Source: Octadecabacter sp. B2R22
Lineage (GTDB): Bacteria; Pseudomonadota; Alphaproteobacteria; Rhodobacterales; Rhodobacteraceae
Assembly (NCBI RefSeq): GCF_018861045.1
Contig: NZ_JAHKQJ010000007.1
Coordinates: 1,271,511-1,335,510 of the forward strand
Length of the DNA: 64,000 nucleotides
Direction: 5' to 3'
The notes under the pieces were generated by a model that was not told the DNA's origin, did no database searches, and saw only the letters and a list, made by a program, of their open reading frames with translations. The position numbers and the translations under genes were made by a program. Positions 19,885 to 28,522 of this stretch are shown piece by piece; the first letter of the stretch is position 1; the number at the start of each line of letters is the position of its first letter.

Positions 19885-21930
19885 TTACTCGAATTCCATA
19901 ATCACATCATCAACGGACAGGCTGTCGCCCGCGGCCGCATTGATCTTCGTGACCGTGGCTTTCTTCTCGGCGCGCAAGATGTTTTCCATCTTCATTGCCT
20001 CGACAGTGCACAGAACCTGGCCATCTTCGACCTCGTCGCCAACTTCGACATCAACCTTCACGATCAATCCCGGCATTGGGCACAGCAACATCTTGGATGT
20101 GTCCGGCGGCAATTTTTCTGGCATCAAGGCGGCCATATCGGCCTGCAAACGCGAACGTACAAACACCTTTAGGTCGGCACCACGATTGCGAATACGGAAC
20201 CCATGCGTTGCTTTGCCCACTTTAAGAACCAATGGCTCGCCATCGACGGACATGGACGCAATGCTCATGCCTGGGGTCCAAGTGCCCTCAACCCGCAGTG
20301 TTGTCCCATCGTTGAATGCGACGTCCGCCCCATTTTGATCGGCATCCAACACCACTTCATGTTCAACACCCTGCAACGTCACAACGGCTTTGTTGTCCAC
20401 GTGGCGGGTATGATTATCCATACGGCCCGTAACACGCGTGCGACGGATTTCAGCGACGCGGTGCATTGCTGCACAAGTGGCTGCGATCCGTTTGATCTCA
20501 CCGTCAGGCAGCGTGACACCTTCGAACCCTTCGGGGTATTCTTCCTCGATAAAGGCGGTTGTCATGTTACCGGACGTGAATTTCTCGTGGTCATACACGG
20601 CGGACAGGAATGGGATGTTGTGGCCGATGCCCTCAACCTCAAACGTATCCAAGGCCACGCGCATTTCTTCGATCGCTTCGGCACGGGTCGGTGCCCATGT
20701 GCAGAGCTTGGCAATCATCGGGTCATAATACATGGAGATCTCGCCCCCATCATAAACGCCCGTGTCATTGCGCACGGCATGTTTGCCTTCTGGCGCATCG
20801 CCCTGCCATTTGCCATTGGTAACCAATGGGCCCGCCGCAACTTCGGATGGCGGACGGTACGTGGTCAAACGGCCAATGGACGGCAAGAAACCACGATATG
20901 GGTCTTCGGCGTAAAGGCGGCTTTCCATCGCCCAGCCTGTCAAAGTCACATCCTTCTGCGCGAGGCTGAGCTTTTCGCCGTAGGCAACGCGGATCATCTG
21001 TTCGACCAGATCAACACCTGTGATCAGCTCAGTCACAGGGTGTTCCACCTGCAAACGTGTGTTCATCTCGAGGAAGTAGAAATTGCGATCCCCATCAACG
21101 ATGAATTCCACAGTACCCGCAGATGCATAATCAACAGCCTTGGCCAGCGCGACGGACTGTTCGCCCATGGCTTTACGGGTCGCCTCATCCAAGAACGGGC
21201 TTGGCGCTTCTTCGATGACCTTTTGCTGACGGCGCTGGATCGAACATTCGCGCTCGCCTAGATAGATACCGTTGCCGTGGCTGTCGCACAAAACCTGAAT
21301 TTCGATGTGACGTGGCTGGGTGACAAATTTCTCGATGAAAATCCGGTCATCCCCAAAAGAGTTCGCCGCTTCGTTCTTGGAGGACTGGAACCCTTCGCGG
21401 GCACCATCATCATCCCATGCAATCCGCATGCCCTTACCACCGCCACCAGCAGAGGCTTTGATCATCACAGGATAGCCGATCTGTTGACTGATCTTCACAG
21501 CTTCTTCGGCGTCCTCGATCAGGCCCATATGGCCCGGAACAGTGCTTACATCCGCATCTTGGGCAATCTTCTTGGACGTAATCTTATCGCCCATTTTTTC
21601 AATCGCGCCCTTAGGTGGCCCGATAAAGGCAACGCCTGCGGCTTCAAGTGCTTCTGCGAACTTGGAATTCTCAGACAAGAACCCATACCCCGGGTGCACA
21701 GCTTCGGCGCCGGTCTGTTTGATGGCGTCCATGATCTTGTCGATCACGATATAGGATTGATTTGCTGGGGGCGGACCAATGTGTACCGCTTCGTCCGCCA
21801 TTTTGACGTGCAACGCATTGCGGTCCGCATCAGAATAAACGGCAACGGTTTTGATGCCCATCTTACGTGCTGTCTTAATGACGCGGCAGGCGATCTCACC
21901 TCGGTTGGCGATCAGAATTTTCTTGAACAT
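19885..21930 (-). CDS. pccA: Propionyl-CoA (acetyl-CoA) carboxylase alpha subunit
   Basis: 681 residues from the ATG at 21928–21930 (MFKKILIANRGEIACRVI), preceded by AAGGGGC; a frame start at 21951 adds seven unlikely residues. The biotin carboxylase domain has the ATP-grasp glycine loop (KASAGGGGKGMR) and EMNTRLQVEHPVTE. A BT interaction domain follows, and then the biotinyl domain with EAMKMENI, where the Lys carries biotin. It works with PccB to carboxylate propionyl-CoA to (S)-methylmalonyl-CoA. A strong hairpin separates it from the lipoprotein gene upstream. Confidence 0.97.
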   Translation of the reverse strand: MFKKILIANRGEIACRVIKTARKMGIKTVAVYSDADRNALHVKMADEAVHIGPPPANQSYIVIDKIMDAIKQTGAEAVHPGYGFLSENSKFAEALEAAGVAFIGPPKGAIEKMGDKITSKKIAQDADVSTVPGHMGLIEDAEEAVKISQQIGYPVMIKASAGGGGKGMRIAWDDDGAREGFQSSKNEAANSFGDDRIFIEKFVTQPRHIEIQVLCDSHGNGIYLGERECSIQRRQQKVIEEAPSPFLDEATRKAMGEQSVALAKAVDYASAGTVEFIVDGDRNFYFLEMNTRLQVEHPVTELITGVDLVEQMIRVAYGEKLSLAQKDVTLTGWAMESRLYAEDPYRGFLPSIGRLTTYRPPSEVAAGPLVTNGKWQGDAPEGKHAVRNDTGVYDGGEISMYYDPMIAKLCTWAPTRAEAIEEMRVALDTFEVEGIGHNIPFLSAVYDHEKFTSGNMTTAFIEEEYPEGFEGVTLPDGEIKRIAATCAAMHRVAEIRRTRVTGRMDNHTRHVDNKAVVTLQGVEHEVVLDADQNGADVAFNDGTTLRVEGTWTPGMSIASMSVDGEPLVLKVGKATHGFRIRNRGADLKVFVRSRLQADMAALMPEKLPPDTSKMLLCPMPGLIVKVDVEVGDEVEDGQVLCTVEAMKMENILRAEKKATVTKINAAAGDSLSVDDVIMEFE

Positions 21931-21952
21931 TGGTAGCCCCTTAGAATGCAAA

Positions 21953-21984
21953 ACCGCCGCACAGGGTCATCCCTGAGCGGCGGT
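21953..21984 (-). terminator. Strong rho-independent terminator after the glycine-zipper lipoprotein gene
   Basis: Perfect 8-bp outer stem (ACCGCCGC at 21953–21960, GCGGCGGT at 21977–21984) with a further 5-bp inner stem (CAGGG/CCCTG) and a TCAT loop. Read on the minus strand, the 3' arm runs into TTTTG. It lies 35 bp past the lipoprotein stop and 22 bp before the pccA start codon. Confidence 0.8.
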
Positions 21985-22019
21985 CATTAGTCGTGATTGC
22001 CCCGAAAGGCGTTGTTAGA

Positions 22020-22223
22020 TTAGCGGCAGACGCTGGTAACTTCGTCGCAAAGCGCGCCAGCCGCGCCACCAACGAGTGCCCCAGTGACAGGATCGACACC
22101 TGTTGCGTCTGCGAGAACTGCACCTGCGGCAGCGCCGGCAAGGCCGCGTTCAAGGTCGTTGTCGAGACATGCCGAAAGCGACGCAATGGCGCCAACAGCG
22201 AGAATAAGACGGATATGTTGCAT
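22020..22223 (-). CDS. Small glycine-zipper lipoprotein
   Basis: 67 residues. Type II signal peptide with lipobox LSAC (MQHIRLILAVGAIASLSAC), so it is predicted to be lipidated at the Cys. The mature peptide is a short glycine/alanine-rich zipper (GLAGAAAGAVLADATG…GALVGGAAGALC), a pattern seen in small envelope lipoproteins. A perfect TATAAT on the minus strand lies 27 bp upstream and a strong terminator follows, so it is probably a single-gene transcript. Role unknown. Confidence 0.82.
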   Translation of the reverse strand: MQHIRLILAVGAIASLSACLDNDLERGLAGAAAGAVLADATGVDPVTGALVGGAAGALCDEVTSVCR

Positions 22224-22249
22224 AGGTTACTGCCCTTATTTTGCTTTGT

Positions 22250-22255
22250 ATTATA
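22250..22255 (-). promoter_or_regulatory. Candidate -10 box (TATAAT) of the small lipoprotein gene
   Basis: A perfect TATAAT on the minus strand lies 27 bp before the ATG at 22223. No convincing TTGACA is seen at the usual spacing, so only the -10 element is claimed. Confidence 0.35.
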
Positions 22256-22352
22256 AGGCGCAGAATCTGCCCTTTGCGCAGTTAACACAAGCGTTTTTTG
22301 CGCACACAAGCGTGAACGGCGCAAATCCCCCGTCACACATTGCAATAAGAGT

Positions 22353-22383
22353 GTCGGTCTGAACCCAAAGGGATCAGACCGAC
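22353..22383 (-). terminator. Hairpin, possible terminator of the gene at 22570–22941
   Basis: Perfect 10-bp stem with an 11-nt loop. No clean T tract follows on either strand (ACTCTTATT on minus), so it may instead be an RNA-stabilising or protein-binding structure. Confidence 0.35.
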
Positions 22384-22569
22384 GAGGGGAAGGGTAACGG
22401 TATTGACAATTTAAGCCGTCCAGATTGCTGGGCTGTCCGGCTACAAGTTGAGATTTGCACAAGCGATCCGACCTGTCATTCGACTTCTGCGCGGGGGGCG
22501 TAGATTGGGCCATTTCCCGCCAAAGTTGCAAAACAGTCGGCCAAAAACCGCGCATGTGAGGGCTTACCA

Positions 22570-22941
22570 TCATGACTGCCCCGGCGCCCAATCAGGGCGA
22601 AAAATCTCTGGAAAGGATTGTTCGGTGCGTTTTAGATCGAGCTTTAGCAGTGCGTCATAGCTCTCGGGATCAAAGGGATCCTCTGCTGGGATGACCTCAC
22701 GCCCGAAGACGAAGTTCAATCGCCCTGCATCCAGATTGCCGCGCTCAAACGGCTGATCCCCGAAGTGTTCTTTCAGGGCCCACATAAACCCTTCGTCCGC
22801 ACGGCGATCGGCCGGACGACGGTCCGCATAGCGTTCGCGTTGGAACAGCTTGGGAGGCAGACCCTTTTTGACGGGACGCCGGATTGTGAACTGAAAATCG
22901 GAGCTCGGAAGGCGGCTTGGAAATCCGCGGTGCTTTTCCAT
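22570..22941 (-). CDS. Conserved hypothetical protein (123 aa)
   Basis: 123 residues from the ATG at 22941 (GTG at 22944 also possible), with GGGGGG upstream. It has no signal peptide or TM segment and is rich in Arg/Asp/Phe/Pro, with FTIRRPVKKGLPPKLFQRERYADRRPADRRADEGFMWALKEHFGDQPFERG as the likely conserved core. It resembles roseobacter proteins of unknown function near pcc genes, but I do not recognise a named family. It is probably co-transcribed with the 50-residue lipoprotein upstream. Confidence 0.6.
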   Translation of the reverse strand: MEKHRGFPSRLPSSDFQFTIRRPVKKGLPPKLFQRERYADRRPADRRADEGFMWALKEHFGDQPFERGNLDAGRLNFVFGREVIPAEDPFDPESYDALLKLDLKRTEQSFPEIFRPDWAPGQS

Positions 22942-23007
22942 CACGCAGCCCCCCGAGAAACGGACGCGTGAGTTGGGACAGGCGTCGCCGCCTGCCCCGA
23001 ACGTCGA

Positions 23008-23160
23008 TTAGTTGTACTTGCCGGTGAAAGTCGGCTCGATCGTGACTGGAACCGGGTCAACGACCACGAATTCTTCGACGTCACTTGCGTTGTTCGCGCC
23101 ACATGCTGCCATAACGGCAAGCAGGGACACGGCAAAAAGGCTCTTGATGCTCTTAGACAT
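23008..23160 (-). CDS. Very small lipoprotein (50 aa)
   Basis: The frame encodes 50 residues: MSKSIKSLFAVSLLAVMAAC followed by GANNASDVEEFVVVDPVPVT and a C-terminal IEPTFTGKYN. A type II signal peptide with lipobox MAAC is obvious, and a GGAGAC ribosome-binding site lies 7 nt before the ATG. The VVVDPVPVTIEPTFTGKY tail resembles small Rhodobacterales lipoproteins. It is easily missed by annotation because of size. It lies in the pccB–pccA interval on the same strand. Function is unknown. Confidence 0.8.
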   Translation of the reverse strand: MSKSIKSLFAVSLLAVMAACGANNASDVEEFVVVDPVPVTIEPTFTGKYN

Positions 23161-23377
23161 GTTTGTCTCCTGTCTCTGTTTTCCACACGAGTTGGACCGG
23201 CATTGCGTCGGTTCCCCCGTGCATTTTGAGGGTAGGCCACTTGGGTGTAACCTCGTGGAAAACTACAAGAACGGCGGCGCAAAAGATACGATCCGGAAAT
23301 CGACGCCCAAGCCTGTGACTCAGCCGCTACAAAACCCCCATTGGGTGAGCTTTGCCGCGCAACATATTGTGGATGCA

Positions 23378-23791
23378 TCAATATTCCTCCCAGATACAGG
23401 TGTCATTTTCGGGCCGAAAAATCTCGAAAAACTGCAAAACGTCAGGATTATCTTCACCAAATGGAATATCCATTGCTGACATCGACAGCACGATTTGACG
23501 TGGCTCTAGGCCATTTGCGCCCAACACAGGCATGACTTGTTCGTCGCAAACAACCTGAAAATCATTCGCGACATCCATGTACGTAAACGCATCGCCGATT
23601 TGCGGCGCCAGGAACCGGAACCGCACAATGTCTCCGTCCATCTCCGAGATGAACTCGAGAAAAGACAACGCCTGCCCAGATGGCACTTGAATGCCATCTG
23701 CCGCAGCAACCGATGTGGTTGAGATCAAGAAACCACAAATCAATCCAAAAATTGCTGCGGGCATTTGAGGATTAAAGTGGGATATTGTCAT
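23378..23791 (-). CDS. DUF6497-like exported protein
   Basis: 137 residues from the ATG at 23789–23791, which has GGAAGAAGC upstream; it overlaps the pccB stop by 20 bp, suggesting coupling. A signal peptide ([20 protein letters not shown]) is followed by the conserved block [21 protein letters not shown], then [11 protein letters not shown] and the C-terminal [17 protein letters not shown]. Two Cys in the mature region (VCDEQV and TCIW) could form a disulfide. This matches a Rhodobacterales-restricted family of unknown role, probably periplasmic. An internal ATG at 23764 is an alternative start. Confidence 0.75.
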   Translation of the reverse strand: MTISHFNPQMPAAIFGLICGFLISTTSVAAADGIQVPSGQALSFLEFISEMDGDIVRFRFLAPQIGDAFTYMDVANDFQVVCDEQVMPVLGANGLEPRQIVLSMSAMDIPFGEDNPDVLQFFEIFRPENDTCIWEEY

Positions 23792-25304
23792 GCTTCTTCC
23801 AAGGCATCTGCGCCTGTTTTCCGCGCAAACCGGCAAAGGCACGGCACAAACGACGACGCGTGTTGCGTGGTGTAATCACCTCGTCGATGAAACCACGTTC
23901 CGCTGCAACAAATGGGTTCGCAAAACGGTCCTCATAGTCTTTGGTATGAGCCGCCGTCTTTTCAGGGTCATCAAGATCAGCGCGGTGGATAATCTCCGTT
24001 GCGCCCTTGGCCCCCATCACAGCGATCTCGGCCGTTGGCCACGCGTAGTTCAAATCACCCTTCATGTGTTTGGACGACATAACAACGTAAGCCCCGCCGT
24101 AAGCCTTGCGGGTAATGACTGTGACTTTTGGCACCGTCGCTTCGCCATAGGCGAACAACAGTTTCGCGCCATGTTTGATTACGCCGTTATATTCCTGCGT
24201 CACGCCCGGCAAGAAGCCTGGAACATCCACAAGGGTCAGGATCGGAATTTCGAAAGCATCACAGAACCGCACAAACCGAGACGCCTTACGCGCGCTATCG
24301 ATATCCAGAACGCCCGCAAGAACCATTGGCTGGTTGGCCACAACGCCAACAGTCTGCCCTTCAAGGCGAATGAACCCTGTCAGCATATTGCCCGCGAAAT
24401 CCGCCTGAATTTCATAGAAGTCGCCTTCATCGGCGACTTTATGGATCAGCTCTTTCATGTCGTACGGCTGGTTCGGGTTGTCAGGGATCAACGTATCAAG
24501 GCTCTCCTCGACGCGATCAACCTCATCAAAGAATGGGCGTACTGGCGGCTTCTGACGGTTATTAAGCGGCAAGAAGTCAAACAAGCGGCGCACTTCGGCG
24601 ATCGCTTCGACGTCGTTTTCAAACGCACCATCAGCAACAGAGGACTTTTTGGTATGCGTGCTCGCCCCACCCAATTCCTCGGCGGTAACAACCTCATTGG
24701 TCACGGTTTTAACAACGTCTGGACCGGTGACAAACATGTAGGAGCTGTCTTTAACCATGAAGATAAAGTCGGTCATCGCAGGCGAGTAAACCGCGCCACC
24801 CGCACATGGCCCCATAATCAAGCTGATCTGCGGCACAACGCCGGATGCCATAATATTGCGTTGGAAAATGTCGCCGTATCCGCCGAGCGCGTCGACACCT
24901 TCCTGAATACGCGCACCGCCGGAATCGTTGATCCCGATGATCGGCGCGCCGTTTTGCATCGCCATGTCCATGATTTTAACGATCTTAGCAGCGTGCGTCG
25001 CCGAAACCGATCCACCCAGTACCGTAAAGTCCTGTGCGTAAACATAGGTTTGGCGCCCGTTGATCGTGCCCCACCCTGTAACAACGCCATCCCCTGCAGG
25101 GCGCGTCTTTTCCATACCGAAATCGATGCTACGGTGGGAAACGAACGTGTCGTATTCCTCAAAGGACCCTTCATCCAACAGCAAATCAATGCGTTCGCGT
25201 GCCGTCAGTTTCCCTTTGGCGTGCTGACTGTCGATGCGTTTCTGCCCACCGCCCATGCGCGCTGCTTCGCGACGGGTTTCAAGCTCTTTAAGGATGTCTG
25301 TCAT
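23772..25304 (-). CDS. pccB: Propionyl-CoA carboxylase beta subunit
   Basis: 510 residues, carboxyltransferase subunit. The N-terminal crotonase-like half has [24 protein letters not shown] and [16 protein letters not shown]; the C-terminal half has [27 protein letters not shown] and [10 protein letters not shown]. It has AAGGGAC before the ATG. It pairs with PccA, which is 1.8 kb downstream behind four small genes rather than adjacent. The upstream region carries several TTTGCAAA-type half sites that fit control by PccR. Confidence 0.97.
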   Translation of the reverse strand: MTDILKELETRREAARMGGGQKRIDSQHAKGKLTARERIDLLLDEGSFEEYDTFVSHRSIDFGMEKTRPAGDGVVTGWGTINGRQTYVYAQDFTVLGGSVSATHAAKIVKIMDMAMQNGAPIIGINDSGGARIQEGVDALGGYGDIFQRNIMASGVVPQISLIMGPCAGGAVYSPAMTDFIFMVKDSSYMFVTGPDVVKTVTNEVVTAEELGGASTHTKKSSVADGAFENDVEAIAEVRRLFDFLPLNNRQKPPVRPFFDEVDRVEESLDTLIPDNPNQPYDMKELIHKVADEGDFYEIQADFAGNMLTGFIRLEGQTVGVVANQPMVLAGVLDIDSARKASRFVRFCDAFEIPILTLVDVPGFLPGVTQEYNGVIKHGAKLLFAYGEATVPKVTVITRKAYGGAYVVMSSKHMKGDLNYAWPTAEIAVMGAKGATEIIHRADLDDPEKTAAHTKDYEDRFANPFVAAERGFIDEVITPRNTRRRLCRAFAGLRGKQAQMPWKKHDNIPL

Positions 25305-25374
25305 GGAATTGTCCCTTTAATTTGACGCGTAAACTAACCTCTTTCGGGCTGAGTTCCGAGTCTCATTCCGCAAA

Positions 25375-25429
25375 TTTGCAAAATTCGTGATTAGCAAGCT
25401 ATCGAAATTGCAAACCTGCAAAATTTGCA
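25375..25429. promoter_or_regulatory. Cluster of TTTGCAAA-type sites upstream of pccB (candidate PccR operator)
   Basis: A perfect TTTGCAAA palindrome lies at 25375–25382, ATTGCAAA at 25407–25414, and an inverted repeat TGCAAA-A-TTTGCA at 25417–25429. The same core appears twice before pccR. From memory of Rhodobacter sphaeroides work, the ScfR-family regulator PccR recognises paired TTTGCAAA elements at pccB; assignment here is by motif and context. The sites sit between pccB and the divergent MFS gene, so both could be affected. Confidence 0.65.
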
Positions 25430-25487
25430 CCACGTGTTTCTTTCGCAAGCCATAGACCTTTCCAAAGGACAGGCATAGGTATTCATC

Positions 25488-26723
25488 ATGTCAAAAGCCG
25501 CAAACTCCGCACCGATTGTCCGTTTTCTGGACCGCACAACTCCGCCCCATATCGCGACCTTGATCCTCATGGCCGGCGTCGGGGCATTGTCGTTGAACGT
25601 GTTCCTACCCTCGCTGCCCTCAATGGCCGAGCATTTCGGCGTTGAGTATGGCCTAATACAGCTGTCGGTCTCGGCCTATCTGGCAACAACAGCCATCGTC
25701 CAAATCTTGATCGGGCCAATTTCGGATCGCTATGGCCGCAGACCTGTCGTCCTTGGTACGGTCGCAATCTTTACCCTCGCCAGCCTCGGCGCTGTGCTTG
25801 CGCCAAACTTCACGGTGTTCTTGATTTGCCGCCTACTCCAAACAGCGATCGCAACGGCATTTGCCATCAGCCGTGCGGTCGTGCGCGATATGGTTCCTCA
25901 GGATCAGGCGGCATCGATGATCGGATACGTGACAATGGGCATGTCGATCGTGCCCATGCTGGGGCCAGCAGCAGGCGGCGTTCTTGACGAGGTCTTTGGC
26001 TGGCAGGCGTCTTTCTTGCTGCTTGCAGGCAGTGGATTTCTTCTGTTGCTGCTGTGCTTCTTCGATCAAGGCGAGACGTTTACCAAACGTGAAGGCGGAT
26101 TTGCAGCGCAGGTCCGTGAATACCCTGACCTGCTGACGTCGCAGAGGTTCTGGGCTTACTGTCTGGCCGCCGCATTCTCATCAGGCGCCTTCTTTGCATA
26201 CCTTGGGGGCGCACCCTTCGTCGGCTCCGAGGTCTTCAAACTCGACCCATCACAACTTGGCATCTACTTTGGCGCGCCGGCTGTAGGCTATTTGGTTGGC
26301 AATGGCGTGTCCGGGCGTTTTTCGGTGCGGATCGGTGTCAACAAAATGGTCCTGTACGGGGCCGTGATAACAGCCATTGGTATGGCGCTTTTGCTTTTGA
26401 GTGACTTGGCTGGCTTTGTTCATCCCCTTGTTTTCTTTGGCTTCATGATCTTCATCGGGCTGGGCAACGGCATCCTTCTACCAAACGCAAATGCTGGGAT
26501 GCTTTCGGTGCGCCCCGCCCTTGCGGGGTCCGCAGCAGGTCTTGGCGGCGCGTTCATGATCGGTGGCGGGGCTGCATTGTCCGTAATCGCAGGATTCATT
26601 CTGGGCCCTGAAACCGGCGCACGCCCACTGATCGTGTTGATGTTATTGACCACGCTGGCATCTGTTGTCTGCGGCATTTGGGGGATCAGGCGCGCGCGTC
26701 GTGTCGCTGCCGAAATCCTCTAG
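25488..26723 (+). CDS. MFS transporter, Bcr/CflA drug-efflux family
   Basis: 411 residues and 12 predicted TM helices. The loop 2–3 MFS signature is ISDRYGRRPVVLG; motif C-like GPAAGGVLDEVFGWQASFLLLAG in TM5 is typical of H+ antiporters of the Bcr/CflA group. The substrate is unknown. It is divergent from pccB across the TTTGCAAA cluster and ends 54 bp before pccR on the same strand, so co-regulation with propionate metabolism is possible but unproven. Confidence 0.92.
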   Translation: MSKAANSAPIVRFLDRTTPPHIATLILMAGVGALSLNVFLPSLPSMAEHFGVEYGLIQLSVSAYLATTAIVQILIGPISDRYGRRPVVLGTVAIFTLASLGAVLAPNFTVFLICRLLQTAIATAFAISRAVVRDMVPQDQAASMIGYVTMGMSIVPMLGPAAGGVLDEVFGWQASFLLLAGSGFLLLLLCFFDQGETFTKREGGFAAQVREYPDLLTSQRFWAYCLAAAFSSGAFFAYLGGAPFVGSEVFKLDPSQLGIYFGAPAVGYLVGNGVSGRFSVRIGVNKMVLYGAVITAIGMALLLLSDLAGFVHPLVFFGFMIFIGLGNGILLPNANAGMLSVRPALAGSAAGLGGAFMIGGGAALSVIAGFILGPETGARPLIVLMLLTTLASVVCGIWGIRRARRVAAEIL

Positions 26724-26737
26724 CCCTCGACTCGTGA

Positions 26738-26768
26738 CTTTGCAAAGTCTATTAACTGCTTTGCAAAG
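26738..26768 (+). promoter_or_regulatory. Two CTTTGCAAAG palindromes in front of pccR (autoregulatory operator)
   Basis: Identical 10-bp perfect palindromes at 26738–26747 and 26759–26768 are 21 bp apart centre to centre, two helical turns, on the same DNA face. The second abuts the ribosome-binding site (GGGGGAG) of pccR, so binding would block its own expression. Confidence 0.75.
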
Positions 26769-26777
26769 GGGGAGATC

Positions 26778-28199
26778 ATGGCCGCACAAAAACTATATGC
26801 TGGTGCAAAACTGCGCGAGCTGCGGGGCCGTATTGGCCTGACGCAAAAGGGCTTCGCCGAAAAGCTTGGCGTGTCCCTGCCCTATCTCAACCAGATGGAA
26901 AACAATAACCGTCCCGTGTCGACGACCGTCGTTCTGGCCCTTGCGCAGGAGTTCGGGTTTGATGTCACCGAACTGCAATCCGGCGACGAAGCCCGCTTGG
27001 TCGGTGATATGCGTGAAGCGCTTGCCGATCCGGTTTTTAGCGGCCCCACACCACCCCTCGCCGATCTCAGGCTCGCGGCCTCCAACGCCCCAGCACTCGC
27101 TCGTGCTTTCCTTGATTTGCACAGCGCCTATCGTCAAACCCATGAGCGCCTCGCGTCCTTGGATGAGGCGTTGGGCCGCGAAGATAGCCGCCTTCAACCC
27201 TCCCCCTGGGAAGAGGTTCGGGATTTCTTTCATTATTGCGACAACTACATCGACGCCGTGGACCGCGCCGCAGAGCGGTTTGCACTCAAAGCCGCCGAAA
27301 ATGACGGTGGAAACATCGAAACTGCCGCCCGCAAAGCCTTGGCCGAAAGCGGCGTCCGCGTGGTTTTAAAGGACGATCCGTCGTCCAGCGCTGACGCCAT
27401 TCGCCATTATGATCCAGCCAGCCGGACATTGACCCTTTCCACCAAAGCCGCCCCGACAACCCAACGGTTTCAGCTGCTTTTACAGGTCGCGTTAATTAAG
27501 CAAGCAAAGCTGCTAGACGCGACTTTGGACTTCGCGAAATTCCAGTCCCCCCAAGCCCGCAGCATCGCGATGGTCGGCTTGGCAAACTACTTTGCCGGTG
27601 CGGCCCTCATGCCTTACGGCGCGTTCTTGGCTGCCGCACAATCCACCCGCCACGATCTGGAGCGGTTGGCGGATCAGTTCGGTGCCTCACTGGAACAAGT
27701 CGCCCACCGCCTATCAACCTTGCAGCGCCCTGGGGCCAAAGGCATCCCGTTTTTCTTTGTGCGTGTTGATCCTGCAGGCACCATTACCAAACGCCACTCG
27801 GCAACAACGCTGCAATTCGCGCGGTTTGGCGGCGCTTGTCCGTTGTGGAATGTGCATGGTGCCTTTGAAACACCAGGCCGTTGGCTGCGACAATTGGCTG
27901 AAACGCCAGACGGCGTGCGGTATTTTTGCCTTGCGCGTGATGTCAGCAAACCTGGCGGGTCATGGGGCACACCGACTCGGCGATATGCCATTGGGCTGGG
28001 CTGCGAAGTCAAACACGCGGGCGCATTGGTTTACGCCGACCATATGATGACAGATCAAGCAGAAGCCTTTGAACCGATTGGTATTTCCTGTCGAATATGC
28101 GAACGCCGCGCCTGTCCGCATCGCTCTGTGCCACCATTGGAACGGCAACTCAGAGTCGACCCGAACGAGCGTGGCATGCTGCCGTATCAGGTTGACTAA
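26778..28199 (+). CDS. pccR: Short-chain fatty acyl-CoA regulator (ScfR family), PccR
   Basis: 473 residues. The N-terminal XRE-type HTH (residues ~9–66: LRELRGRIGLTQKGFAEKLGVSLPYLNQMENNNRPVS) is followed by an IrrE/ImmA-like middle region without a clear HExxH and a C-terminal domain with four Cys (GISCRICERRACPHRSVPP), the usual layout of the ScfR group. Members sense acyl-CoA esters and control propionyl-CoA or acetate assimilation genes. Location beside pccB, and matching operators upstream of both genes, support the PccR assignment. The 3' end overlaps the ydcH-like gene by 4 bp. Confidence 0.92.
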   Translation: MAAQKLYAGAKLRELRGRIGLTQKGFAEKLGVSLPYLNQMENNNRPVSTTVVLALAQEFGFDVTELQSGDEARLVGDMREALADPVFSGPTPPLADLRLAASNAPALARAFLDLHSAYRQTHERLASLDEALGREDSRLQPSPWEEVRDFFHYCDNYIDAVDRAAERFALKAAENDGGNIETAARKALAESGVRVVLKDDPSSSADAIRHYDPASRTLTLSTKAAPTTQRFQLLLQVALIKQAKLLDATLDFAKFQSPQARSIAMVGLANYFAGAALMPYGAFLAAAQSTRHDLERLADQFGASLEQVAHRLSTLQRPGAKGIPFFFVRVDPAGTITKRHSATTLQFARFGGACPLWNVHGAFETPGRWLRQLAETPDGVRYFCLARDVSKPGGSWGTPTRRYAIGLGCEVKHAGALVYADHMMTDQAEAFEPIGISCRICERRACPHRSVPPLERQLRVDPNERGMLPYQVD

Positions 28200-28432
28200 G
28201 CGTTTAACGCCGCAAAGATTTCGTCTTTCAACTTCATCCGCTCTTTGCGCATCTGCTGCATATGGGCGTCATCTGTCGGCTCAATGTCAGTTTCGGCGCG
28301 GTGCACGGCACGGTTCACTTCGTGGTAGGCTTCGCTGAGCTTTGCAAAGTGCGCATCTGATTGTTTCAGGGCGCTGATTTTGTCGCCAAACTCAGGGAAT
28401 TCTTCGTGCAGTTCATGGGGTGTATGAGACAT
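28196..28432 (-). CDS. YdcH family (DUF465) small protein
   Basis: 78 residues, almost entirely helical. DUF465 pattern: HELHEEFPEFGDKISALKQSDAHFAKLSEAYHEVNRAVHRAE, then a short acidic linker and MRKERMKLKDEIFAAL. It is cytoplasmic by prediction. The function of the family is not known. It converges with pccR and overlaps its end by 4 bp. Confidence 0.9.
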   Translation of the reverse strand: MSHTPHELHEEFPEFGDKISALKQSDAHFAKLSEAYHEVNRAVHRAETDIEPTDDAHMQQMRKERMKLKDEIFAALNA

Positions 28433-28522
28433 TTCTTGATCCTCCAGTATGTTTCGAAACCAAGCTAGACTGGTTCAAAAAGCTCAACTCTGATCTGGAT
28501 CAAAGAAAAACGAACTCTGGAA

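Larger units (their letters stand above)
22224..22569. other. 346-bp intergenic region with one long hairpin
   Basis: No gene was found; a 216-residue frame crossing it on the minus strand has no family features and runs through the lipoprotein gene. It holds the candidate lipoprotein promoter and a 10-bp perfect inverted repeat at 22353–22383 (GTCGGTCTGA … TCAGACCGAC, 11-nt loop), which may terminate transcription from the minus-strand gene at 22570. Confidence 0.6.

Noticed and set aside
21941-22591. 216-aa frame on the minus strand
   Set aside because: Passes over the small lipoprotein gene and terminator, low-complexity, no family features.
23790-25325. 511-aa plus-strand frame opposite pccB
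   Set aside because: Shadow of a conserved gene's codon bias; His/Arg/Asn-rich without domains.
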